From NCBI GenBank assembly GCA_023375675.1, contig JALQBC010000010.1:930001-994000 (forward strand): a stretch of DNA of 64,000 bases, in the 5' to 3' direction. Made by a program: the position numbers and the translations under genes. Below, in pieces: positions 22,883 through 33,226 of this stretch; position 1 is the stretch's first letter, and each line of letters opens with the position of its first letter. A model generated the notes under the pieces. It saw nothing but the letters and a program-made list of their open reading frames with translations. It did not search any database and was not told the DNA's origin. Origin of the DNA: Cytospora piceicola. Taxonomy: Eukaryota; Ascomycota; Sordariomycetes; Diaporthales; Cytosporaceae.

Positions 22883-24778
22883 TCATTGGAGGGAAAACAC
22901 TTGCTCTCGAAATTCACCGTTTTTCCAAGCATCGATTGCTTGCCCATTGGAAAGGCCGTGGATATAAGACTCTCCAACAAATGAAAGTGACTCAGTTCCG
23001 TCAGCTCGAAGTATATAAGGGACTTCCCCTCCAAAGAGCACCGATACAACATCCCCAGGCTCAGTGCAACATGGACCGATTCCCATTCGCCCAGCCTTGG
23101 TGATAATGAACTTCCGGTTAAAGCAAAAGTTGTGAGCCAAAGACTCGAAAGCCTCGGGCATTCCGCCATTTGCCAGGTCCATCAAGTCTTGACTTACATA
23201 GTTGGCCCCACCCGAGTGTTTGACTATGTAAGCTGCTCCGTTCTTGACCTCTTGGTCAGCCGTGGTCCCACCAAGTTCGTGGTGCTCCGCGGTAGTAACT
23301 TTGACCCAAGTTTTCAGGTATTCAATCATGTCTGCGTTTCTCGGTTGATATTGAAGTGCAATATGCCAAAGCCGCAAAAGTGGCAGAAAGCTGTGGCGTG
23401 GAGAGAATGAGTCGATTTTGCACTGCTCGGCAGAGAGGACAGTGTCCACTTCCAGCCCAACTAGGCGAAGCAAAGCTGGATTGTGTGAGTCCAGAAGTCT
23501 GACTGGAAGGTTTGCGGATGCCCTGTATTGTCTTGGGAATCCGAGTTTTGGTGCATCGTTGGGACTTGAGTGATCGAGCCATGCCAAACTCTTGGCCATC
23601 TCTCTCTCCGTCACGATGGCATCCGACCAGTCCGGGACCCAGGAGGGCAGGCCATCCATATGGTACCTGCGTTGGCTATCACGAGCGTCTGGGGATAAGC
23701 CAGTAGTGCGTGTCAGGATAGCCAGGGATTTAGTCCTCTGGATCAGGAACAATGCTACCCTGCTGTAGACTTTTGCCACGTCTCCGTCATATGTAGGACG
23801 GAGGGCTTCTATTGCAATGTTGTCGTCATCCGAACATTCGGATGCAAGACCGAGTAACCCGTATATCTTGTCTCTCTGATCGGTAGCGTGGCTTTTGGCA
23901 GAAACTGCGGTTATAAGAGCATCAAGGTTCCACACAGATTGAGACCTTCTAATGTTGGCGATTGTGTCGACGTTTTGTAAGTTGATGGGGACTTGGGGCA
24001 GCCTCATATATCCATTTCGACGTAGCCAAGACGCTGCCCAGCCCAGTCGGTGCCATGGATACTTTTGTTCCCCATGAAGAAGGATTGGATCTGCTCGGGA
24101 GAGGACTATCTCTTGAATTATCCATGTTCTGGAGAACCAAGACAGCTCAAACAACTCCTTGAATTGATGCCACAGTGGATCGTCCCATGCTGGAAGTCCT
24201 AGTGATATATGAGCGTAGTCCGAGTAAAGCCGGAAGGGGATATCCGCCAGAGACTTTGCTTGAGGTATGGTTCGTTGCACAATCTCGTATATTTGGTCAA
24301 CAAGCGTCCAGACTTTGGAGTGAGGATCAGCTTGGGGCCCTAGCCAGACCATGGTCCTGATAGCTTGCGAGTAGATCTGTCGCATGATTCGCACCTGGTT
24401 CGAGCGCTCATATGCATCGTTTTGGTTGATACAAATAGTATCAACCCACACCCACAGTATATCGTTATGTTCTGCGGAGTTCTCCATCCCGAATCTTAGT
24501 AACTGGTGAATCCCTTCTGCCAGGCTCTCCGATATATAAATTCTCAATCCACCCAGCTCGAAGCATACATTTGCGGGCTGATCACTCCATCTGTGACTCA
24601 GAGCAACGTAGGTCGGGATTTCGTCGAGTTTAAATGTTCTGAGTATATGTGCAGAACTTAGTGTTATAGGGACGTCGGGATAAGTTGAGGTGGAACGGCA
24701 ATGTGGTGATAGTTGGAGACCCAAAAGGCGGATACTACAGGAAGGCGTCCCCAAAGCAGGATATCCGCTCGACGCCAT
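22883..24778 (-). CDS. HET-domain (heterokaryon incompatibility) protein
   Basis: Uninterrupted single-exon gene of 631 aa. The first in-frame ATG is at 24778. The HET signature is complete: YVALSHRW (57-64), LWVWVDTICINQNDAYERSNQV (from about 108), MRQIYSQAIRTMVWLGP, and SRTWIIQEIVLSRADPILLHG. The C-terminal part carries the usual RDKIYGLLGLA and a terminal GDVVSVLFGGEVPYILR-type segment. HET domains act intracellularly in non-self recognition and induce cell death, and recent work relates them to TIR-like folds. The copy is intact, in contrast to the frameshifted HET gene at 4715-6654. It lies between an S8 protease gene and a hydrolase-like gene whose upstream region it shares (divergent start sites about 1.2 kb apart). 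Confidence 0.92.
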   Translation of the reverse strand: MASSGYPALGTPSCSIRLLGLQLSPHCRSTSTYPDVPITLSSAHILRTFKLDEIPTYVALSHRWSDQPANVCFELGGLRIYISESLAEGIHQLLRFGMENSAEHNDILWVWVDTICINQNDAYERSNQVRIMRQIYSQAIRTMVWLGPQADPHSKVWTLVDQIYEIVQRTIPQAKSLADIPFRLYSDYAHISLGLPAWDDPLWHQFKELFELSWFSRTWIIQEIVLSRADPILLHGEQKYPWHRLGWAASWLRRNGYMRLPQVPINLQNVDTIANIRRSQSVWNLDALITAVSAKSHATDQRDKIYGLLGLASECSDDDNIAIEALRPTYDGDVAKVYSRVALFLIQRTKSLAILTRTTGLSPDARDSQRRYHMDGLPSWVPDWSDAIVTEREMAKSLAWLDHSSPNDAPKLGFPRQYRASANLPVRLLDSHNPALLRLVGLEVDTVLSAEQCKIDSFSPRHSFLPLLRLWHIALQYQPRNADMIEYLKTWVKVTTAEHHELGGTTADQEVKNGAAYIVKHSGGANYVSQDLMDLANGGMPEAFESLAHNFCFNRKFIITKAGRMGIGPCCTEPGDVVSVLFGGEVPYILRADGTESLSFVGESYIHGLSNGQAIDAWKNGEFREQVFSLQ

Positions 24779-26019
24779 TCTTGCTCGATAAGGTCTAGTA
24801 TAAGAAATCACTTATTTGGCAGTGTCGTTCTGGACGCTTTCTCTATTACAACGAGTCCGGTGGGCTCGTCCCTTGATATGAGCTGAGGTGCTTTACGACT
24901 TACATTTCGCGACTTTTCACGAGGTGATTACTTAGAACCTGAAGGTGTCCATCCAAGTCATCAAGGCCGCCATTGATATTGTGCACAGCCTCAATATTGC
25001 TGTAGCTTACGTTGGACTGCAGAAAGATGGCGTCCACCCATCTGCATGGCTTGCGACTTATCGAAGCCCCGCTCTGCAGAATGTTGGTACAGCCATACTA
25101 TTGGTGCAGCTTACGTTGGACAGGGCGCGTCGACCACCCATACGCACAGAAACCCGAGGGAAACAGTTATTCCATTTGTCACAGCCGACAGATCGAATTG
25201 GGGCCTAACCGTATTCTTTACCGAGTCGGCCAGATCATGTGGTTCTGGTTATCTCAGTGAGGTCCAATAGGTAATATCCAAGTTGATTTGGCCGAGATGG
25301 GACCGTACCTAGGTAGATAGCAATAAATCAGCTCCTTGAGGGACGACGAGACGGCATGTAACGTTCACATGGGTACTTTCGAAATAATTACACTTCCATA
25401 TTGATGGAATTTTGCCATCATGCAAGTCATCATACGTTGGGTTTGAAACGCCCCGGAGGTTGTTGGAGACTGCGTAGCAGCTCCTTCACCTCGCCTCCAG
25501 TCCGCACTCGAAGCCATCAGTAACTCCGGATATATTGTTGCGATTGCTTCTACTGGATACGAATTGGTGGCTGTGTTTTGTGCGGCCCCAAAAAATGAAT
25601 TTTGAGCTCTTATGACCGTGACTCTGGGGCTGTACTTGGGAGCAATTGCGGCGCAGGTGAGTAGTGTGGTAAAAGCCACAAAACCCACAGACTGGAACTA
25701 TGCCTGAAGTACTTGCTACGATGTGGGCATACTAAAAATGTCAGTGTATCATATCACTGCTACAATCAGATCTAGAACGGTCTGCGTATGTCTAGGCTTG
25801 ACATAAAGCCCTGGCATTGCAACCTCCAGGGCTGCTAGGCATTTGGCATATTATAACAAGTCGGCATTGCCTAAGCAACCACCCCAACTCATTTCCCTCT
25901 TCGTTTGCCCTTGGACTACAGACTTATATCAACTAAACTGCCTCCGACAGGGCTCTAGTTTTCTACTCGTACCTGTGTTATTCTCTTAAGCTTCCTTACA
26001 CCTTCGTACGCCCCACAAG
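24779..26019. other. Divergent intergenic region
   Basis: Shared upstream region of the HET gene (-) and the hydrolase-like gene (+). A pair of degenerate direct repeats (tagcttacgttggac at about 25003-25017, and gcagcttacgttggac at about 25107-25122, each followed about 15 bases later by caccca) suggests a decayed duplication. A minus-strand frame at 25365-25688 has no ATG and was not called. Confidence 0.4.
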
Positions 26020-28291
26020 ATGCACGCCTTGGTATCCAGGCTCCGTCTGTGGAGTCCTTTAACCCTGCCATCTTTTGAAAGCATATCCTCAAAAACCTTT
26101 GCATGGCGTCTTGCCTCAGCCGTCTGCCTAGCTTTAGGCCTGAGCTTCTCTACTTTGGTTACCAAAAGTTTCGTGCAGGGCATCACTAGATCTGGCCGCA
26201 GATCGAGGCCGGTTGCTGGCAATGCGGAAACCCGAGTCTTCGGGCTAAAACAGGTCTATCCGGAAGGGAGCAATGATGCCAATGATATGAAGGTTGAGTG
26301 GGTTTTCCATTGAAAAGCTGTTTGAACTATACCTCCGGACTAATATTGGGCAGTATCGTGGCGATTCATGGTTTGGATACTCAAGCACCACGTACATGGG
26401 TGGCTTGGAGAGATGAAGGAAACCGCGACTTTGGGGAAACTCACTGGCTGAAGGATGTGGACATGCTACCATCCATCATTCCAAATGCTCGTATATTCAC
26501 GTTCGACTGGAACGCGAACCTCGACAGTGATGCTGCGGACGAGGATCTACTTGGATTCGCTGATTCGTTACTCGATGAGCTGTACAGGCTAAGGCATAAG
26601 GTGAGCTTTCAATCGTCGCTTTAATCTGGTGTCACGAAGACTCAACAAGTACAAGGATATCAAACGTCCTATCATCTTTATAGCATCATGCTTTGGTGGG
26701 TTGCTGCTCATGAAAGTGAGTGTTTCTTCCATCCTGCACACATTCGGCTTGCTCATTCTAGATAGGCTCTTGTTCGAGCTGGACAGTTTCATGAGCAGTA
26801 TCATGACATTTTGGATTCAACCGCTGGTATAACATTCTTAGGCACACCCTTTCAAGGAACCCATGAGACATTCGGCGCGGCAGTCGATATACGAGTGCTT
26901 GTAGCCCTTGAAGCAGGTGGGCAAGGTGCCAACAAGCTTGTGCATTACTTGAGAAAAGAAGACGGGGGCCATAAAGAACTGGACGAGCTAGTCCAAGTCT
27001 TCAGAGAAATGGTCAACTCGCGGTCAGTTCCGATAGTGTGCTTTTATGAAAGACAACGCTCGGACTTCAGGGTGCTACGTGAGCGGTTGCCTTCAGACTA
27101 TAATCATCTGCAACTTGAGGATTTCGGAATAGTGAGTCTTTGACACCTTCCATTGCTGCGGCCAACTGAACTGACCACGTTAGCTTGTTGGGAAAACATC
27201 GGCAATGCTACCAGGGCTACCTGTTCATGGTCTGGACGCGCGGCATTCTATGCTGACCAAATATCCAGCACCAGACCACACTGGATTCCGCAAAGTGTCC
27301 CACTACTTGCGTGAGATGGCTGATGGAGCTACACAGCTTGAGACAATAAGGAATAGGCAGCCAGGTAATTAGTTTAGCTTTTCCAGGTTAACTTTCGCGC
27401 CCATGAGCCTTCTCTGGTACATGGGACGACGACGGACCACTGTAACTCCTCTGTCTTACTCGTATAATCAGAGCCAGATTGTTTGATCGCTAATCCTGCA
27501 TTCCAAATACAGTGAGATCTCGCCCCACATATCATGTTGTGCCGCATTTCAGCATTGCTGCAAAGGACGGCGAACTAGAGCTGGGCACGGTCATCAAGAG
27601 TTTGCACAGCCTAGGGCCACTGAATCGAGGAGAAATTGTCGAAATCCCCAGGATAGACCATTACGGGCCCGTGATAAACCACGGTAGCATGGCAGAATCC
27701 CTTTCTCGATTGTCCCAGGGATATGGAAGTGTCTGGGCCCAAGAATACGCTCTACGATCAGTGGAGTACTCGACCAAGCTCTCGTCCGACAAAGAGCAAG
27801 GGGGCATTGTGAGCTGTGACTCACTCGTCACGACCTATTTCGACCCAAAACAGGACTACGTGAACGAGACTCTCGGGACAACCAGTGTCAACGACTATAT
27901 CATCGGCACTAGCTACAAGGAGGATGTTTATATGATCACGGGATTGAAGGTGGCCAAAAACTTGAGATTGACCTGGCTAGGTACCAAAACTTTTCCTGAG
28001 CTGGGTATAACGGATGCCGGTCGCCAAAATACAGAGTTCGGGCCGGGTGATATTGTGGTTGGTTTTCAGGCGAAGAGATACAGGTACTTACAGGACCGAT
28101 GGGAACAACAGGACGACTTGATCCATGGTGAGTTGTACGGGGGTTATAAGAGCGTGGCCCCTCAGAGCAGCGTCAACTTTGAAGAGGTAACAATCGAGAT
28201 TGAGCACGGAACTCAGAGAAGAAATGGGGAAAACGGAGGGGACCAGGATGAAATTTGGGTGGTCCACGACCATGAAATACATGAAAGTTGA
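26020..28291 (+). CDS. Alpha/beta-hydrolase-like protein with a C-terminal domain of unknown function
   Basis: Six exons (26020-26297, 26354-26600, 26650-26715, 26766-27131, 27184-27364, 27513-28291) join in frame to 638 aa. A hydrophobic segment at about residues 27-51 may be a membrane anchor. Residues about 95-345 resemble the lipase-like domain found at the N-terminus of many fungal NLR-type proteins: VDIVAIHGLDTQAPRTW, FIASCFGGLLLMK, FLGTPFQGTHE, and DARHSMLTKY with a plausible catalytic His340. At the nucleophile elbow, the usual G-x-S-x-G Ser is Cys189. Exon 6 (residues 380-638) is a separate domain with TTYFDPKQDYV and VYMITGLKVAKNLRLTWLG. It has no own ATG before residue 438, so splicing fusion to the hydrolase is favoured. 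No NACHT/NB-ARC domain lies between them. The C-terminal domain might be an effector (inference). Confidence 0.72.
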
Positions 28292-28933
28292 GGAGACATG
28301 GGGCCCGTCAGGCCGACGGATAACGAGGGATATTCTCTTCAGGTATGTCCCCAGGTATGAGACATGCCAGCTATCATCACACCTGCGGCCTCTGGGCCGC
28401 TTTTCCCTTCTATTTCTTTGCGATCATCATATATATGACTGTATTCTACACCAAGAGTCTGACACGAGCGGATGAAATTGAATTGGCTTCAGTGACTACC
28501 CAGGGTAACAAATTCCCGTCGGTTTGTGTGCCACGGGTTGGTTTCCATTTGCAAGCACCCTGAGATGTGCTGCCTCAACGTATCCTCTGTATCCCCGCCC
28601 TATTTACCTGGTTATTCCTGTGCAACTCCTAACGGAATGGTTACTTAGTGTGTTTACACGGTCAAGAATGTGACTGGACTGGCTCTTTTCACTGTGAAAG
28701 ATGGAAACACTGGCGGTTTCCTTTGCAGAGTAGTCGATGGGGAAATTGGCGATTCCCTCGCGTGTAGAAGCCGGTAGACTGTCCCTTTGCTCCTGAGAAA
28801 CAAATAGTTAGCCATTTGAACTAAGTGTTTTTGAATTTACAGGGCCAGTTATTTTTCTTCTTGGGTACCACTTGCATTTATCCTGGATTGACCTTGCCTA
28901 GAATCTCGTACTAAGCTGGTGGCGATACGGCAA
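28292..28933. other. Intergenic region, no gene seen
   Basis: Spacer between convergent genes. A short frame at 28345-28563 contains a hydrophobic stretch (FPFYFFAIIIYMTVFY) but has no start context or motif to support it. Confidence 0.35.
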
Positions 28934-31900
28934 TTATAAATTGTCGTACTTCAAATGGTCGTATGACGGGCCAGATAGGCCGTCTCTCTTCACACCTCTC
29001 AAAAAGTATGAGCTGTCTGCTGTACCTCTGTGATAGATTTCTTTCAGACAATGGCGAAACTCTGCTGCAGTGGCTCTGTATATTGCGGAGCTTTTAGATT
29101 CAGGGGCCTTGATCATATCCGAGGAAGGGCGATTTGGCGGAAGCTGGATGATAAGGAGCTTGCTTTCCACGAAACTTAGGAGGTCCAGCATCGCCGTTCT
29201 TGACCCTTGGAATTCTTCATCTTGCTTGATATGACCTATGCAGGTGAGCACGACAGGGTGTAGCTCAAATTTGTATGTTTTGGTGTTATACACCCAGTAC
29301 TGGCCTCGGGCACCGGGGGGACCACTCATCAATCCATGGTCGAATTCGTGGAATGCCCGCGTTCCATAGAGTAACCACACAACCAGCTCTAGGACAATGC
29401 ATCCCATGGACCACATATCACAGAGACCCTCGGGACTCGTGAGAACCTCGGGTGGTTCGTATAGAGAAGTCCTAAAATCAGTGCGTGTTCGTCCTCGCAC
29501 CAAACCCAAATCCGTAATTTTCCAGACACCAATCTGTGTATTCCCTTCAAACACTAGAATGTTCTCCGGCTTCAGATAACCGTGTATATACGGACGTTGC
29601 CTCTCATCCCCATAACTCTGAAGTGCCTCCAAGGCATCTGCTAGGCCAAGCAGTTGAGTTATTATCTCACCGACTAGTTTTGCCGTCAGAGTGGATCGCT
29701 CAACATGTTCGTAGAGATGTCGAAGATTTCCTCCCTCGGCCCATTCGAATATGTAGTACTTTTTCGCTCCTAGGGTCATGATAGCCTTGGCTTGAACGAT
29801 GTGAGTGTGGCCAAGCCTTCTGGTCCCTTCCAGTGCTTTTGCTTTTGCCTGCCATGCTTCGTAGAGCTCTTCATTCTCAGCTGAAGAACTGAGTTCCTTG
29901 ATGGCGAAGGCAGGCAATGAGTCGTTGTTCTGCACATCTTTTGTTAGCCCTCGATGAACTTATGTCACTCTGAAATATGTTGTCGCTCGGAATAAAAACA
30001 AAGACAAGTACACTGCCTTACCTTCCGCATGGGTTCCACTTGATGTGATGGGTGCACAGAGACCTTATATACGCTTCCGAATCTGCCCTCTTCTCTTTGC
30101 TCTGCCACATCCGTGAATGGAAGGATGGTCTCCGGTAACAAGTACATTCTTGTGAATGTACTGGGGAAAACTGGAGCCAAGAGTCTCCACTGGGTAGCCT
30201 TGAAGGTTTCCTGTTTTAATCTTGACCATAACCGAGCATCAGTCACTGAGTCCAAGTCCCTATGTGATCGAATAGGCAAACGAGTGTCATCAAAAGAGTG
30301 TCTTCTAAAGGTCTCCATCACAGTCTTCAACCTCTTCCCGGTGAAGTAGCAGAAGAGGCTGATTGTGAATACCTTCTTGGCAGATTTGAGCACGAATTCG
30401 ATCAATTCACTCTCACGGTACTGGTGGTCAGCAAGAGTTTCGAGCCCGTCTGCATCTTCGAAGAAACTTTTGGCCACAGACTTTGCTGTAATCAACTCGT
30501 CGACCACACCATGAGGGACAAATATTCGATGCCGTCCTTCAGGAAATCTTGACATGACAAAGGATTCGGCAAGACGGTTCTCCAGATCGTGGTCCCAAGA
30601 GTATTCAGTTTCGGAGGAGACAGCCAAATCAGATTCAGATCGCTGTACTGCGTCCGGGGCCACAGTCTCATGCTCAGCAGCTTGGTGTGGGGAGGAGGCT
30701 TCACCCAGGATGATGCCTGGGTCCAACCGAGAGTCGTCAGAAGCCGAGGGCATGCCTTCATGGGTCTCTTCATGCGATTCTGGTCCCTTGTCGCCAACAG
30801 GAATCGGGTGCCCATCCACCGAATGGGGCCCTATCTTGCGGGTGCTGTCGTCAGGCAGCTCCTGCCCATCACCTTGCCGACTTGCGAAAGTAGGACCTTC
30901 TTGCCAGCTCTTTGAAGACCATAAAGCGATGCTCGCCAGATGTTCGGAGATATGATCAGTCATTGACTCAGTCTGGTCAATGGAGGTCTCGACTGTAGTT
31001 CTGGTAGCAGGGGCCGCTTCCAAACCGCAGAAAGGACAGATACGGGCGTCTAGAGGTTCTGAAACCTTGCTGGTGGATGCTAGATCAGACAAATCCGCAA
31101 TAGAGTAGTTTTTCGAGTGCTCCTTAATCATGTGGCTCAGGAGTGCTTGCTTGTCACCGCCGTCTCGTTCAACATTGAACAGACATAAGTCCTGCTGGAG
31201 AGGGCACACCCAGTGGTACGGCCGATGAATATGTTGGGCCCAATTTTTGCCGTGGCTCTCCCGCATATGGCTCTTCCATTCCGAGCTCGATGCGAATGAG
31301 GGGCCAATATTGCCGCATTCTTCAGAGATACAAACGTAAGGTCTGAGGTCCGCATCGACATGTTTCCTGGCTGGTGTCAGCGCTGTCAGAAAACTAGAAG
31401 ACCATCCTTACCTCCAAGTATGTTCGCTCTCGAGAACCTCTCTCGAAATTGGCTTGAAGCACAGGCTGCATGCGGCTTGGTTTTCACCATCCGGTACGAT
31501 TGGCGCCTTCGGATAGCCGGGCGGAGCATGTAAGCCTATACGTAACCTATCATCGACCTCCCACTGAACTTTGTGTGTCGTTGGATATGTTGCACCTTCA
31601 CCCATGTCATTCAGTGCACCTCTCGGTAATTGAACCTCCGGCTTCTCTTCACCAGGGTTGTAGTCCTGCGTTCGCTGCGGAGGATCGTTCTCGGGGTCAA
31701 CCAGCGGCGATGATTGTTCGTTTGCATTGTGATCTCGTCGACTGGTAGTGGGCTCCTTGCGATGCCTGGCATCATACCTGAGGCGATTCCGCTGATGAAC
31801 AATGGCGCTAGCCAGCTGAATTTGAAGCGACTTTGGCATGACAAATCTTTGGCTTGTGAACATGCTTTGTATAAGGCCCAGCATAGCTTCATCGAAGCCA

Positions 31901-32489
31901 TCCGGCCCTTGGCTTTGACTCCACCGGAGTACCTGTTCGACCTCTTTTGGTCCTCGTGGTGTTCGAACAATAAGGGACAGCCTGTTCAGGCGGTCTATGG
32001 CGCCCTTGATTCCGCTCATCGCGGCATCATCCTCGGTGGGCTCATAGGCCCTGTCAGATGGCTGGTGGTACCTTATACCTGAATGGGCTTGTTAACAACT
32101 CGAACATGACGTGCGATCTAGAAGAGATGGAAGATAGGAATACGCCTACCACGTTCCAGGTTTCTTCTCAAAACCTCTAGCATTGACATAAACAGCTCCT
32201 TCATCTCCGGCGTGCCACGTAATTGCGTGTCCAGGCAGGCACTCACTGGACCAAAGACTCCTAAGAAGCTTGACCATGTGAGGAACTGACGTTGAAGCTC
32301 ATCCATTTGTTGATGGTATTGTCTGTTCTCCCGCAGGTACTCTTTGAAGTGAATTTTGCAGGCGTGAACGGCGTCGTGGATGCTGTGAAACGCTCTGGAA
32401 GCAGAAGACCCTCGTGTTTCAGATGGCCATTGGTCTGTCGCCATCCCTTCGTTCAGGTGTTTTCCATGTACGACTTTATCTGAATCCAT
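28934..32489 (-). CDS. C2H2-type and protein-kinase-like protein (probable pseudokinase)
   Basis: Four exons on the minus strand (32489-32150, 32078-31412, 31366-30022, 29929-28934) join in phases 1, 2 and 0 to give 1115 aa. The N-terminal 250 residues look helical. A Cys/His-rich region follows with three likely zinc fingers: YVCISEEC...HMRESH, WVCPLQQDLC...HMIKEH, and CPFCG...HISEHL. The C-terminal part is a protein kinase fold with a glycine loop (EEGRFGSVYKV, just before residue 784), a lysine in FAIKEL (795), a catalytic loop HGYLKPENILVF and TDLGLVRG (Asp924). The catalytic Asp of the HxDLKPEN loop is Tyr902 (codon TAT, one step from GAT), so phosphotransfer is doubtful. The Cys/His region plus kinase arrangement is common in fungal signalling proteins linked to incompatibility loci. 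Confidence 0.8.
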
Positions 32490-33226
32490 CGCAGATATAA
32501 TGTTTGATGAGGGTCGTCAGAGGACTGGTGTTGCCGTGTGATCCACGGGATGGGTTTGGCTCACCTCATCGAGCTCGGGGTTGAATGGGAAAGCGGCGGG
32601 GTCGTGTATGACATGCTGTGACAAGGGGGCTTGCTTGCCAAGGTAAGTACCTAGGTGATTACCTACCTAGGTACTTAATAGGTACCTAGGTACGTATCTA
32701 CCTGAGTACTTCAGTAAGTACTCAAGTGGGTAGGGAAAGTCACGCTATCCTGATCAGTACCTACCTAGGTATCCAGACTACCTACTTAGGTAGGTACCTA
32801 CTTGAGGAGTAGGTAGGTATGTCACTCGTAAACGAAGCCCAAGTCGAGGCGCAAGTGACCAATACCTCCTTGCCAAGTGGCTACTATGAAGCTGGTCCCT
32901 AAGTCGAAATAGCCGGAGCAGATTTTAGGCTTCATCAGGGGATATTTCCGACGTTTCTGCCACACAGGTTATGCTCTGTCTCAAACAAGACGGAACCTAC
33001 CAATACGGCGTTGAACGAGGTTCAAGCCTCGTAATCAACGGAGCGCAGCAGGGGTATGTAGAGTGGTCAGCGCACCTTGTGGGAATACCCCGCTCGACAT
33101 CTGGTCTAATTGCATACTTAAGTATCTACCTTGAAGCTGAAGAATAATAAATATCTGACCAGAAGTCGCCTCAGCCCCGAGCTTGGTCCTGCGCACCAAA
33201 GAGTCTGCCCATTCCCAGTCACGATC
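32490..33226. repeat. Divergent intergenic region with CCTAGGTA palindromic cluster
   Basis: The upstream space shared by the kinase-like gene (-) and the second S8 protease (+). Between about 32645 and 32820 it holds a dense array of overlapping palindromes built from TACCTAGGTA, CTACCTAC and AAGTACTTGA-like words. A perfect hairpin (acgagg / cctcgt) lies around 33015-33032. No coding frame is present. Confidence 0.65.

Noticed and set aside
25365..25688. 107-aa minus-strand frame with a hydrophobic N-terminus, possible small secreted protein
   Set aside because: It begins with GTG, has no ATG, and the hydrophobic start may be the end of an intron. No supporting splice partner was found.
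28345..28563. Short frame with one predicted membrane segment
   Set aside because: Too short, no start context, and it lies in the 3' flank of the hydrolase-like gene.
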